NCBI GenBank assembly: GCA_903887375.1
Contig: CAISPN010000015.1
Location: 1-45,082, forward strand
Direction: 5' to 3'
Source of the DNA: an uncultured cyanobacterium
Lineage (GTDB): Bacteria; Cyanobacteriota; Cyanobacteriia; Cyanobacteriales; Microcystaceae
Length of the DNA stretch: 45,082 nt
A program made the translations under genes and the position numbers. This document shows, one piece after another, positions 35,400 through 44,987 of the stretch. Position 1 is the stretch's first letter. Every line of letters starts with the position of its first letter. Below the pieces are notes generated by a model. That model was not told the origin of the DNA, ran no database searches, and was given only the letters and a program-made list of their open reading frames with translations.

Positions 35400-36623
35400 T
35401 TAGATAGGCTCTCTTGGCAGTGTTATTTTTAATAAAGCTCCACCGGTAGTGGGATGATTTTGGGCAGAAATAGTTCCTTGATGAGCATGAACAATTTTTT
35501 CTACTATTGAAAGACCCAAGCCATTTCCTTGATCTGATTTGTTGTGACTACCTCGGTAAAAACGCTCAAAGACATAGGGAATATCTTCTTGAGAGAAGCC
35601 ATCGCCTTGATCAAACACATCTATCTCTATGGTTGTAGCAGAAGAATTGATCAGCGCATCAATCTTGCCATCAGGAGTACTATGGTTGATCGCATTATCA
35701 AAAAGATTAGTAAAGACTTGGATGAGCCTATCTTTATCAGCTTTAATGTAAATCTGCTCTGGTCCAGTATAAGAAAAAGTGATCCTTGATTTTGAGGCTC
35801 TTGGCTCTAATTGCTGCCAAGTACTTTCAAGCAAATCATGTAGCTCAACCTCTTGGTAATTTAGACTTGGAGCTTCGTAAAATTGACTTAGATCTAGCCA
35901 TGTTCCTACCAAAGTCATCAGACGGCTGGTTTGAGAGAGAATTAAGCCTGACCATTTTTTATCTTGCCCTTGTAAACGCTCAAAGAGATTTTCAGATAAT
36001 AGAGAAATAGAAGTTAAAGGCGTCCTCAATTCATGCATTAAATCTGACATTGAGCGCTCCCAGTTTTTGCGCTCTTTGCTGAGGGTTTGTTGATTTTCCA
36101 GAAATACCCCCACATCTCCATTTTCCAACACATAGGAGGTAGCCTTTAAGGAGATCTTTTGATCGTTAGTGGTGTAGTAGATTGGATAAAATACCCATGA
36201 AAGGTTGAGCGATTCATTGAGAGCTCTAGTTTTTTCAATCAACTGATCCAATTCAGAAGAGCGGACCAATTCCAAAAGTAAACGCACCTGTCCATTTTGC
36301 CAACGATCAATAGAAAGAGTTTTTCTGGCATATTCATTGCACCAGATCAAATTATTTTTGCTATCAACTTGCAGGTAACCTACTGGAGCTTTTAAGAGCA
36401 AATCTTGCCATATTTGAGATTCTCTCAGCAAGGATTTGTTTTTTTCTTTAAGATAAAGTATCTCTCTGCGCACTAAAGAGGCAATAGAAAGCTCAGCTCT
36501 TTTGCCTTGGTAATCTGAGAGAGAATCTAGAATATCTTTGAGCTGAAAATTAATCTCCCTTTGGCTTAAGTAACTAATCAGCCAACCAATTGCAACGCCA
36601 CAAAGTAAAATAAGCAAGGACAT
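35400..36623 (-). CDS. sphS: Phosphate-sensor histidine kinase SphS
   Basis: 407 residues. N-terminal hydrophobic anchor (1-20), a PAS-like region (about 75-185, LKAPVGYLQVDSKNNLIWCN), then the kinase core: phosphoacceptor H197 in MSDLMHELRTPLTS, N-box DNAINHS near 316, G-box DQGDGFS and GNGLGLSI. The short N-terminal helix plus PAS arrangement is that of SphS/PhoR. It lies 4 bp after the response regulator and shortly before phoU, which makes the phosphate role likely. Confidence 0.9.
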   Translation of the reverse strand: MSLLILLCGVAIGWLISYLSQREINFQLKDILDSLSDYQGKRAELSIASLVRREILYLKEKNKSLLRESQIWQDLLLKAPVGYLQVDSKNNLIWCNEYARKTLSIDRWQNGQVRLLLELVRSSELDQLIEKTRALNESLNLSWVFYPIYYTTNDQKISLKATSYVLENGDVGVFLENQQTLSKERKNWERSMSDLMHELRTPLTSISLLSENLFERLQGQDKKWSGLILSQTSRLMTLVGTWLDLSQFYEAPSLNYQEVELHDLLESTWQQLEPRASKSRITFSYTGPEQIYIKADKDRLIQVFTNLFDNAINHSTPDGKIDALINSSATTIEIDVFDQGDGFSQEDIPYVFERFYRGSHNKSDQGNGLGLSIVEKIVHAHQGTISAQNHPTTGGALLKITLPREPI

Positions 36624-36627
36624 AGCA

Positions 36628-37380
36628 TCAACCTATGCGATAGCCAAAACCTCGCACAGTAGTAATGTATTCAGGTTGACTGGGATCTTTTTCCAGCTTT
36701 TCTCTCAACCAGCGGATATGAACATCTACAGTTTTAGTATCACCTAGAAAATCAACTCCCCAGATCTGTTCAATGAGTTGCTCTCGAGACCAGACCCTAC
36801 GAGGAGAAGCCATGAACAATTCCAATACACGAAACTCCTTAGGAGAGAGGCTAACTGGCTGCCCGCGCAGAAAAACCTGATGTTCCTTGGAAAGCAAGGT
36901 TATCTCTTTAAAACGATAAACCAAGGAATTAGTAAAAGAATGAAATGTCTGACGGCGCAGTAAAGCTCGGGTGCGAGCCAGCAACTCTTTAGTACTAAAT
37001 GGTTTGGTTAAATAATCATCAGCCCCAGCATCTAGCCCCAAAACCCGATCAGGTTCAGTAACTTTGGCACTAGTAATCAAGATAGGCACAAAATTACCTT
37101 GATAGCGCAGCAATCTACAGATATCCAGACCAGCAACCTCAGGTAACATCAAATCCAGAATAATCAGATCAAAAATTGATTCTGGAGGGCGCTTTTCTAT
37201 TGGCTGGAGCAATTTTAGAGCCTCATCACCGTTACTGACACTGACAACATCATAGCCCTCTTTTTGCAGAGCGATAGTGGTCATATCCCTGATAATTTCT
37301 TCATCTTCAACCACCAAAATCCGCGGATTCTGGGTTAAAGCAGGAAACGTGGGATTTTCGGGAATCTCAACTAAATTCAT
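36628..37380 (-). CDS. sphR: Response regulator SphR (PhoB/OmpR family)
   Basis: A receiver domain (ILVVEDEE start, phospho-acceptor D76 in IILDLMLP, K in YLTKPFS) and a winged-helix DNA-binding domain ending VDVHIRWLREKLEKD...VRGFGYRIG. The frame is open 25 codons further to 37455, but that part is hydrophobic and unlike the family, so ATG 37380 (250 residues) is chosen. It probably activates Pho genes through CTTAACCT boxes such as the one before the porin gene. Confidence 0.9.
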   Translation of the reverse strand: MNLVEIPENPTFPALTQNPRILVVEDEEIIRDMTTIALQKEGYDVVSVSNGDEALKLLQPIEKRPPESIFDLIILDLMLPEVAGLDICRLLRYQGNFVPILITSAKVTEPDRVLGLDAGADDYLTKPFSTKELLARTRALLRRQTFHSFTNSLVYRFKEITLLSKEHQVFLRGQPVSLSPKEFRVLELFMASPRRVWSREQLIEQIWGVDFLGDTKTVDVHIRWLREKLEKDPSQPEYITTVRGFGYRIG

Positions 37381-37497
37381 AAAAATCTTGGGAAAAATTA
37401 TTAAGTTAACAAATCTTGAGCAAAATCTTGACAAAACTATAAGATTAGAGACCACATAGTGGTAGATTGTCTTAGGGATTGAATCAAGGATATTGCT
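37381..37497. promoter_or_regulatory. Divergent promoter region of sphR and the GHL10 gene
   Basis: Three copies of ATCTTG lie on the plus strand at 37385, 37413 and 37425; the last two are 12 bp apart within AAATCTTGAGC and AAAATCTTGAC. A plus-strand -10-like TATAAG (37438) follows TTGAGC (37416) by 16 bp. ACCAC-ATA-GTGGT (37451-37463) is a small inverted repeat just below it. No CTTAACCT unit is present, so autoregulation by SphR is not evident. Confidence 0.4.
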
Positions 37498-39366
37498 ATG
37501 CGCTGGAGTTCACTTAAAAAAGTTTTGCTTGTTGCCAGTTGTATAATTTTGCCATCAACCTCGCTCAAGCTACCTGCTAGTGCCCGCAACCACGGTTTAA
37601 TCATAGCACAGCGCATCACCAACTCAACCCCAACCAATAGCGATGAAATAGTCTCTCTGCAAGAGGCATTAGAGAATTTAATTGCCAGGGTTGAGAGCAT
37701 TCTCATTGCCTCTAAAGCCAAAAACCCTGATAAAAATCAAACAGCAACCGAGCAGGCTATTGCTCAATCTAAAAGTAAACTGATAGATTTTAAGCAACTG
37801 GTTGCTCAAAGAGATTATAAACAAGCTAGAGAAGTTTGGTTACAAGCTAGACGCCTTCTCTGGGACAACTATCCCACAGATGCCAGATATAACCAGTCAG
37901 AAATCAGAGCAATCTGGCTTGATCGTGGTACTTTGGTCAATGCCAGAACCGAAGAAGATTTGGCAACTATATTTGATCGCCTTGCTCAATCAGGAATTAA
38001 TACAGTTTTTCTTGAAACAGTCAATGCCTCCTATCCCATTTATCCCAGCCACATTGCCCCTGAACAAAACCCCCTCACCAGAGGCTGGGATCGCTTAGCT
38101 GTAGCTACTAAACTAGCTCACCAGCGCAATATGGAATTGCATGCTTGGGTGTGGATCTTTGCCGCCGCCAATCAAGGACATAATAAAATACTGAACCTGC
38201 CCAAAACTTATCTAGGCCCAGTTCTCTCACGCCATAAAGATTGGGCTAATCTGAGCAGAAGTGGTGATTTTTTTGACCATAGTAGCCATAACAAAAAGGC
38301 CTTTTTTGACCCAGCTAATCCCCAAGCTCAAAAATATCTACTTGCTCTTCTAGAGGAAATTGCCACCAACTATGATGTTGATGGAATTCAACTAGACTAT
38401 ATACGCTATCCTTTTCAATCTAAAAGTGTAAATGGTTCTTTTGGCTATGGTCCATCTTCGCGCTGGCAATTTAAAAATAAAATGGGCGTCGATCCGCTCA
38501 AATTAACCCCCAAAAGTCCTCTTTGGAATAGCTGGTTAAATTTTCGTATTGGACTTGTAGATAGCTTTGTAGAAAAAGCCTCCACCCAACTCAAAGAAAA
38601 AAGACCAGATCTAGTAGTTAGCGCTGCCGTTTTTCCCTATGAGCGCAGTGAACGGCTTTGGAAAATCCAACAAAATTGGGAGCTTTGGGGCAGCAGCAAC
38701 TGGGTCGATATGTTAACTGTGATGACCTATGCGATGGATACTGATTCTCTCGGAGAAAAAACTCAGCCTCTACTAGGCAATATCTCCGCTGGCTCGGCTT
38801 TGATTATACCGGGGCTGAGAATTCTCAAAGTGCCAGATCCTGTAATGCTAGATCAGTTTCAACTGATGCGCAATATGCCATCTCTTGGCTATGTTCTCTT
38901 TGCCGCTGAGGGATTTAATAGTAATACCAATTTGCAAGAAATCCTCAATCGTACTCAAGGTTCAGCCCTAGAAAATAAAGCTGAGCCCATACCCTATCGT
39001 CATCCTTTCAAATCGGCCTATTGGCGCTATCAATCACTCCAAAGTGAATGGAATTTACTCATCACTCAAAATCTAATTAAAATAAGCCCCGAGGATCTTA
39101 AAGCTTGGCAGAAGCAATCCCAAGAGATTTCTACTCTTCTAGAGAGTTTAGCCAAAGTTCCCACCAATGAGAAAGTTAAAAAGGCCCAAGATCAACTAGT
39201 TGATTTTAATAGTAACTTTATGCTCTGGCTAGAGCACCAAAAGAGTATTTCTAGCTACCAGATAGCCGCTTGGCAAAGCCGCATGGCCTCAATTGGCAGA
39301 TTAATTAGCTATGGCGAGAGAACCGTCTTGGCTGAAAACAGGCTCAAGCTGGGCTCTAATAAATAA
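37498..39366 (+). CDS. Secreted GHL10/DUF187 glycosyl-hydrolase-like protein
   Basis: 622 residues. A signal peptide (about 1-31, ending PASA) is followed by a spacer, then a TIM-barrel GHL10 domain (about 135-480): EIRAIWLDRGTLVN at the start, the MELHAWVWIFAAA strand, FDPANPQAQKYL, and DVDGIQLDYIRYPF with the likely catalytic acid. The C-terminal 150 residues are helical. Family members are putative peptidoglycan- or glycan-active hydrolases; the substrate is unknown. Confidence 0.88.
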   Translation: MRWSSLKKVLLVASCIILPSTSLKLPASARNHGLIIAQRITNSTPTNSDEIVSLQEALENLIARVESILIASKAKNPDKNQTATEQAIAQSKSKLIDFKQLVAQRDYKQAREVWLQARRLLWDNYPTDARYNQSEIRAIWLDRGTLVNARTEEDLATIFDRLAQSGINTVFLETVNASYPIYPSHIAPEQNPLTRGWDRLAVATKLAHQRNMELHAWVWIFAAANQGHNKILNLPKTYLGPVLSRHKDWANLSRSGDFFDHSSHNKKAFFDPANPQAQKYLLALLEEIATNYDVDGIQLDYIRYPFQSKSVNGSFGYGPSSRWQFKNKMGVDPLKLTPKSPLWNSWLNFRIGLVDSFVEKASTQLKEKRPDLVVSAAVFPYERSERLWKIQQNWELWGSSNWVDMLTVMTYAMDTDSLGEKTQPLLGNISAGSALIIPGLRILKVPDPVMLDQFQLMRNMPSLGYVLFAAEGFNSNTNLQEILNRTQGSALENKAEPIPYRHPFKSAYWRYQSLQSEWNLLITQNLIKISPEDLKAWQKQSQEISTLLESLAKVPTNEKVKKAQDQLVDFNSNFMLWLEHQKSISSYQIAAWQSRMASIGRLISYGERTVLAENRLKLGSNK

Positions 39367-39388
39367 ATCTATGTTATTATTCTAAATA

Positions 39389-39480
39389 CCCGGACTCATG
39401 CGATTGCAACGCCTTAACCTTGTCAGAATCGGAAGGTAGCAGCAATATGGGATGCTTGTAATAGGCGTGAACTCCGGGCC
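39389..39480 (+). ncRNA. ffs: Signal recognition particle RNA, small bacterial type
   Basis: The hallmark apical sequence is present: TGTCAGAATCGGAAGGTAGC with AGCAG opposite (39421-39442). The long arm closes with CCCGGA (39389-39394) against TCCGGG (39473-39478) and ACGCC (39409-39413) against GGCGT (39464-39468). About 92 nt, the 4.5S size. It lies between the GHL10 gene and a small membrane protein gene. A possible -10 is in the TATTCTAAAT stretch just before it. Confidence 0.92.
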
Positions 39481-39494
39481 TTTAGTGAGCATTT

Positions 39495-39722
39495 ATGGAT
39501 GAAAATCAAAAACTAGGTCTATTTTTGTTGTTGATACCCATTGGCGGAGTCCTATACATAGGCTTGATCTTGCTAGTGATGCTATCTTCAGCCTGGGCTA
39601 GAGAACATCCCTTATTAATGGGAGCGCTTTTTGTCATCCTACCTTCATTACTCTCAGGTTCCATTTGGCTCAAATCCTCTCTCCAATTTAAAAGCCAACT
39701 GCCTGATTCCCAGAAAAACTAG
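39495..39722 (+). CDS. Small two-helix membrane protein, function unknown
   Basis: 75 residues with two hydrophobic helices (about 8-32 and 40-58) and a polar tail. It begins 14 bp after the SRP RNA. The last 69 bp overlap the end of coaX on the other strand. I do not recognise the family. A real gene is favoured by the two clean helices and neighbour-like codons; the ribosome-binding site is weak. Confidence 0.55.
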   Translation: MDENQKLGLFLLLIPIGGVLYIGLILLVMLSSAWAREHPLLMGALFVILPSLLSGSIWLKSSLQFKSQLPDSQKN

Positions 39723-40388
39723 ATTGGGATCGTAGATAAAATTTGCCCTGCCTTGGCTAATGAGCTTATAAAGATATTCTCCATCCCCGCCAGTAAAGAC
39801 AATATGACTTTGGCCAAATTGAGATTGCCAATTTTTTATAAATTCATTTAATCCTGCCAATATAAAATGTATGATTCCACTTTGGATCGCCTCGCTAGTG
39901 CTATTAGCCCAGTATGGTGGCAATGTTTCAGGGATCTTTGCCTTCGGTAGAGCTCCTGTGGCTTGAGTGAGCAAATCAAATTGTAAACCCAATCCAGGTA
40001 AGATTGCTCCTCCTACAAATTCTCCAGAGTTAGACAGCGCGCTTAAAGTCAAGGCAGTTCCCGCATCAATAACTAGAGCTGGAGTGCCATAATTGGCCAT
40101 TGCTCCTGATAAAGCCAAAGCCCTGTCTATACCCAAAGTAGGATAGCTATTTTTTAAGTTGATATGATGTAGCTCAATTATTTGGGCGTTGGGATAATTT
40201 TGCCAAAGCAAGGTTTTTTTAGGGACAACTGAGGCAATCAGCACAGGAGAGCCAGCAAAATCAAAACCAGCTTGCTCATATTGGCTATGGTATGTCTTTA
40301 ATATTTCTCTACCTTGAAAATGGGCACAGTGAGTGCGGCTGTTACCCAACAAGAGCCCGTACCACTGCGAAGTCTCAGAAATATTCAA
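39654..40388 (-). CDS. coaX: Type III pantothenate kinase
   Basis: First step of coenzyme A synthesis. 244 residues of the ASKHA fold: LLLGNSRTH near 13-21, LGIDRALALSGA near 92, VIDAGTALTLSAL near 113 with the key acid, GAILPGLGLQFDLL near 131 and FTGGDGEYL near 208. The first motif is usually DxGNT; here the acid is replaced (LLLGNS), which resembles other cyanobacterial CoaX proteins. Its end overlaps the small membrane protein gene. Confidence 0.9.
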   Translation of the reverse strand: MNISETSQWYGLLLGNSRTHCAHFQGREILKTYHSQYEQAGFDFAGSPVLIASVVPKKTLLWQNYPNAQIIELHHINLKNSYPTLGIDRALALSGAMANYGTPALVIDAGTALTLSALSNSGEFVGGAILPGLGLQFDLLTQATGALPKAKIPETLPPYWANSTSEAIQSGIIHFILAGLNEFIKNWQSQFGQSHIVFTGGDGEYLYKLISQGRANFIYDPNLVFLGIRQLAFKLERGFEPNGT

Positions 40389-40441
40389 ATTTATCTGTAA
40401 ATCCTAATATAGTAATATTAACTGATTATTTTAGCTAGTTT

Positions 40442-41776
40442 ATGTCTGAGCAAGAGTTAATAATTCAAACTATTCAAACAAAAGCGCTTGATAGGCTCCA
40501 AGAGCTGCTCGATAGAGGATCAGATCCCGACACTCTGGTCCAAAACTCAATGAGCGCTCTACTCTATGCTCTAAAAAATAAAGACATAGCTATTGTCAAA
40601 ATATTATTAGAAGCCGGGGCTAATCCAAATTTGAGTCAATCCCCTCCAGGGCTGAGCCCCTTGATGCTGGCCGCTGCAACCGAGCAGGAAGAAGCTATAG
40701 ATCTTTTACTGAAATTTGGCGCTCAGCTCAATCAGGTCAATGAAGATGGCTCTCCCGCTTTGATGGCCGCTGCTTATCAAGGCAATATCCAGATTCTCTC
40801 AAGTTTACTTAAAGCGGGCGCTTTGCCCAATCTAGAAGATAAAGATGGTGATACGGCTCTCAATATTGCCATCAAGCGTGGACATCTTGAAGCAGTTGGA
40901 GTTTTGCTAGAAGCAGGCGGCGATCCTTATTGTGGTCTGGGCGCCTTGCAGATTGCTTTAAGGCAAAAACAACAGAACATTGTCAAGCTACTAGTTGATC
41001 GACAAATCAAGATTAATCAACCAAACCGTCAGGGGATCACAGCTCTAGATGTGGCAATTCGTACTCATCAGCATAGCTTCCTGGATTATGCTTTAAAAAA
41101 AGGCTACTCTCAAACCCTGGGCGATACTTTTTTAGCTGCAGTAGCTGAAAGAGAATTCTCCCTTGTCTTGCTTTTACTTGAATCAGGAATAGATATTGAA
41201 ACTAAAGATGAAGATGGCTCTAGTGCTTTGCATTTGGCTTGTTTAGAAGGCCATTTTGAGATAGCTAGAATTCTCCTAAGCGCCGGGGCTAATCCCAATG
41301 CTAAAGATAATATTGGCGATACTCCTTTAGTTTTAGCCAGTTTGCACGGGCATGGCTGGATTGTGCAGATTCTCCTAGAATATGGCGCAGACGCCAGCTC
41401 TGGCAATCCTTTATCTTTAGCTCTATCGCGCGATGATTGGCAAGTGGCTACTATTTTATTAATGGGAGGAGCTGATCCTAATATCATTCTTGAAAATGGC
41501 AAAACTGTTCTAGCCCATGCCGTGACTACAGACAAAATAGAACTAGTCAAGCTTGTTTTGCAAGCTGGCGCCGATGTCAATCTTGTAGATTATAGTGGCT
41601 CTAGCCCATTGATGTGGGCTAGCCACCAGGGCAATCTGGCGATAATCCGACAACTACTTTCGATTGATGGTATTGCTTTGGATTTAAAAAACCGCGGTGG
41701 TTATACAGCCCTTGGCATAGCCACTTCTAACAAAAATCAACAAGTTTTCGAGCTTCTTACTCAAGCAGGGGCTTGA
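40442..41776 (+). CDS. Ankyrin-repeat protein
   Basis: 444 residues made almost entirely of ankyrin repeats (about 12-13 units of 33, for example GASPLxLAxxxGH and VxxLLxAGADPN variants). A sample unit is DGSSALHLACLEGHFEIARI near 258. No signal peptide and no other domain, so it is a cytoplasmic scaffold of unknown partner. It converges on the NACHT gene, with the last 20 bp overlapping. Confidence 0.9.
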   Translation: MSEQELIIQTIQTKALDRLQELLDRGSDPDTLVQNSMSALLYALKNKDIAIVKILLEAGANPNLSQSPPGLSPLMLAAATEQEEAIDLLLKFGAQLNQVNEDGSPALMAAAYQGNIQILSSLLKAGALPNLEDKDGDTALNIAIKRGHLEAVGVLLEAGGDPYCGLGALQIALRQKQQNIVKLLVDRQIKINQPNRQGITALDVAIRTHQHSFLDYALKKGYSQTLGDTFLAAVAEREFSLVLLLLESGIDIETKDEDGSSALHLACLEGHFEIARILLSAGANPNAKDNIGDTPLVLASLHGHGWIVQILLEYGADASSGNPLSLALSRDDWQVATILLMGGADPNIILENGKTVLAHAVTTDKIELVKLVLQAGADVNLVDYSGSSPLMWASHQGNLAIIRQLLSIDGIALDLKNRGGYTALGIATSNKNQQVFELLTQAGA

Positions 41777-44084
41777 CTAGCCATTCTCTCTCTTCTAGTT
41801 CTTTTTGGGGTAGAAATAGAGTTTGCTCGATTGATTCTCTAACAGCCGGGGTGATCTCAGAGGCACTATTGAGACATTCAATCAAAAGCAAATTAGCTTG
41901 ATAATAACCATAAAGTAATTTTTCTTGATCGCTTGAGAATTTCCATTCCTGTTCAATATTGCGATATTTGTCAATGGCACCTCTCAAGTTTTGGAACCAG
42001 GTAAAATAGCGCTCATTCCACCAAGACTGAAATTCTTGTCTGCTTTGGTTGGGATTTGGCAGTTCATAGAGCAAATCTTGCAGCGATTTTTTTAATGGAG
42101 GATCTTGGATAATTTTGATGGCATTGCTCAGAGATTGTATACATAGATAGGTGGAATTCGGCCTAGCTGGATCAGTTGTACATTCAAGACAAATATGATC
42201 CAAGACAATATCCAGAATTACTCCTTGATCCAAACTACAAGATAAGGCAACTTGAGCGGCAAAATCAGGCTTGGTGATCAATGCCAAATAAAAACCCCGA
42301 GTAGCCGGAAAATTGGGATGAGTATCAGCTACCTTAGATGATCTGCGTTCTGCCCAGCTTAAAAAATCCTGAATATAGGAATCATGGGCAACTAGAGAAT
42401 CTATCTTTCGCTTCATCAAAAACAAGAGAGGATCCGCGCTTTTTAAAATAGCAGAGCCGAGGAGAAAAATCTCTCTCCAACGGGGATCTGCTATATGTTC
42501 GACTAAGTTTCTCAAGGCTTGATCGGTTCCTTGAAGATTGTAATCTGCTACGATTTTTCTGGCAGTTAAATATTCTTGAAAAGCAATATAGGAAAAAGAA
42601 TAGATACCTTGGGCTCTCTCGATGAAGACTCCATGCTGAAATTCGATTGATTTAAAGATTCTTTCGCCTTGGGCTTGCAATTCTTCAGGCTCAATTGGAC
42701 CATTGGGTAATTTAGCTACATATTCGGATATAAATCTCTCAATGGCCTGCTGTTTGAAAAAATAATCGTCATTTTCAAAAGTCAAATAAGCAATCTCAGA
42801 GAGTAGTTTTAGCTTTTGGGGCGGGCGCAATGACCTATAGAAAGGATCTCTTTGCAGATTGCGCGATTGATCCCATTTGACTAGCAGAATATCCAAACAT
42901 TGTTTATAAAATTCGGCTTGCTGTATGGGAAATACGCCACGATAGTCAAAGATCCAACAAGCCAGATGTAAAAACAAAGGGGTCATTACCAATGATCTAA
43001 ACTTGAGGTTTTCCGGCTGGTTCAAGCATTCGATCATTTGTTCTGCTTTTTGGACGGAATTTTCCAGCTGACCTTTGGACTTTGCCAGACCAACGAACCA
43101 TTTACGGACAAACTTTTCAATCTGCTCTTGGCTAAAAGGAGCAATCTCTACATCTATAAAACCCTTGAAGCTACTGATTTTAGAAGCGCTCCTACAGTTG
43201 GTGAGATAGACATTATCTGGATATCTTTCCAAAAACCGGCGTATTTCATTAAGTAGAGTCGCAGTATCTTTTCTATGCACTTCATCGATTCCATCTAGCA
43301 AGAGAAAAAAACGTCCCTCGCGCAGTAGTGGTTCGATATCTTCCTGGAGTTCACAAGAGAGAAATTCCTGCTTGATATAACTAAGTAGACTATGTTGTTC
43401 GCCTGAATCTTCCTTGATTCCATCTATATAGTCCCTTACAGGTATAAACACAGGAATCAATTGCGCTAAAAAAATATTCAAGTTGCACTGATGAGCCAAC
43501 GATTGCAAAAAAGTGGTCTTGCCTGATCCTGGTTTACCAAGGACTCTGACTTTTTTATATTTCTCTATGATGCTCATACCAGCAAGCTGTCTTTGGTAAA
43601 TATCGCCTAAACCCAAGCGGTCAAATTCTTCTATAGTTCCGGTTTTCAAGTTTTCGATTTCCAACCAACGCCTAGAGCTGATTTCTTCTAAAACATTGAG
43701 ATCTACATAGACATCATCCATGCTGACTGAGCGACTAGTATCAAGCAGATGAAGAGTGCCGCATTGTTCTATGAGTTTGGGTTTTCTCTTTTGTTTAATC
43801 AATTCAACCAAATGATCAATATCGAGCCTTTTGCGCTCAGCACTCTCAATCATTTCTTCAGGAGGATTAAGAGCAATTGAGCGCCAATCCAGACCTAGTA
43901 CTGAGCAAATTTCCATAAAGGTATATCGCTCTACTGGTTGACCTGTAAAGAATCGCCATATTGGTTGACGAGTTTTTAAATTCACCTCTAGCGCCAAAGC
44001 CTCTTGGGTCCAACCCTTATTAGCAAAAGATTTTTTGGCTTCCTTTATTCCCGAAGGTGACGCTTGTAGTGATCTTTTAGCCAT
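41757..44084 (-). CDS. HTH-NACHT NTPase (NLR-like)
   Basis: 775 residues. An N-terminal HTH-like domain (1-75: LQASPSGIKEAKKSF, GWTQEALALEV, RFFTGQPVERYTFMEIC) is typical of many cyanobacterial NACHT proteins. The NACHT STAND NTPase has Walker A GKPGSGKT (183-190) and Walker B LLLDGIDEV (261-269), then the conserved LTNCRSASK sensor region. The C-terminal half is helical without recognised repeats or effector domain. Bacterial NACHT proteins are known antiphage NLR relatives; that role here is an inference. Confidence 0.88.
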   Translation of the reverse strand: MAKRSLQASPSGIKEAKKSFANKGWTQEALALEVNLKTRQPIWRFFTGQPVERYTFMEICSVLGLDWRSIALNPPEEMIESAERKRLDIDHLVELIKQKRKPKLIEQCGTLHLLDTSRSVSMDDVYVDLNVLEEISSRRWLEIENLKTGTIEEFDRLGLGDIYQRQLAGMSIIEKYKKVRVLGKPGSGKTTFLQSLAHQCNLNIFLAQLIPVFIPVRDYIDGIKEDSGEQHSLLSYIKQEFLSCELQEDIEPLLREGRFFLLLDGIDEVHRKDTATLLNEIRRFLERYPDNVYLTNCRSASKISSFKGFIDVEIAPFSQEQIEKFVRKWFVGLAKSKGQLENSVQKAEQMIECLNQPENLKFRSLVMTPLFLHLACWIFDYRGVFPIQQAEFYKQCLDILLVKWDQSRNLQRDPFYRSLRPPQKLKLLSEIAYLTFENDDYFFKQQAIERFISEYVAKLPNGPIEPEELQAQGERIFKSIEFQHGVFIERAQGIYSFSYIAFQEYLTARKIVADYNLQGTDQALRNLVEHIADPRWREIFLLGSAILKSADPLLFLMKRKIDSLVAHDSYIQDFLSWAERRSSKVADTHPNFPATRGFYLALITKPDFAAQVALSCSLDQGVILDIVLDHICLECTTDPARPNSTYLCIQSLSNAIKIIQDPPLKKSLQDLLYELPNPNQSRQEFQSWWNERYFTWFQNLRGAIDKYRNIEQEWKFSSDQEKLLYGYYQANLLLIECLNSASEITPAVRESIEQTLFLPQKELEEREWLVKPLLE

Positions 44085-44716
44085 ACTGAAAAACTAATCC
44101 CGATTTTTCTAAATTTTCTGCAACAAAAAGCCCATAACAATAGAGCACGTTGGATTAATCCGTATAATTACTCCTTATCAAAATGAGTTATCCTTCTATT
44201 ACTCACGCAGCAATGTATAAGTTAATGTTGCTTTTATTTAATTGCGAAAAAAATCATAAACTTTATCGCAAAAACGACAAAACTATACTTTTTTTAGAAC
44301 ATCAAATATCTATAGTATGCTCAGAAAATAGACTATATGATATAAGTTACGTCTAATTACAAATTCTCTATTTTGGAGAAAATGTATATTTTTTTACTTT
44401 TTTTCCATAATTCATTAATAGGTATATCGCTCAAGTGCTACTTTTTGTATTAGTATTAGTTAGCCGATTTTGTGAAGTATATACAAACAAAAATTACAAA
44501 ATCAAACAAAATATACATTTCAAACATAAGAGATATTTTCGAACTTATATGTCCCTATAATAGTCTAATTAACTATATGCTCTATGTAAAGAATTACGCT
44601 GTTAGTGAACAAATCAAACACTTTAGACAACAAAAGCACGTAATTTGCAACAAAGCCATGTCAATATTGATTGTAATAAGTATTAATTACTAGTTAACTT
44701 CACCCCGGATGGAACC
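44085..44716. other. AT-rich spacer upstream of the NACHT gene
   Basis: 632 bp, clearly more AT-rich than the rest. It should carry the minus-strand promoter of the NACHT gene. A 73-codon plus-strand frame at 44472-44693 is lysine/isoleucine/asparagine-rich as expected from base composition alone, with no recognisable domain. I see no RNA gene or long repeat. Confidence 0.6.
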
Positions 44717-44974
44717 ATGCCATACTTGTTATCTCTCTTGAGCGATCAATTAATTGATACAGTAAATAAGGTAGATCAAGGGCTCTGCTACTATATCAAC
44801 AAGAGTAATTATGTTCAGACCATACGGGCTACCAATCAGGGGATATGTTACCTCGAATGTTTGGTTTTTCCAGGTGAGAGGGTTATTTTTGCCACCTTGG
44901 CTGACTCTTATTTGGAGATAAATTCTGACGGCTCGCAAGGCGATAAGATCGAATGTGAACTTCTCTATATCTAA
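44717..44974 (+). CDS. DUF1830-domain protein
   Basis: 85 residues. LCYYINKSNYVQTIRATN, then CLVFPGERVIFATLADSYLEI matches the DUF1830 pattern (CYVNxT...IxR, VVFPGqRLxFEA, LEI), a small family found in cyanobacteria with no known function. ATG 44717 is preferred. Confidence 0.75.
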   Translation: MPYLLSLLSDQLIDTVNKVDQGLCYYINKSNYVQTIRATNQGICYLECLVFPGERVIFATLADSYLEINSDGSQGDKIECELLYI

Positions 44975-44987
44975 TTCTATCTTTTAT

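Noticed and set aside
44472-44693. 73-codon frame in the AT-rich spacer
   Set aside because: Composition is what AT-rich noncoding DNA gives; no domain or start signal seen.
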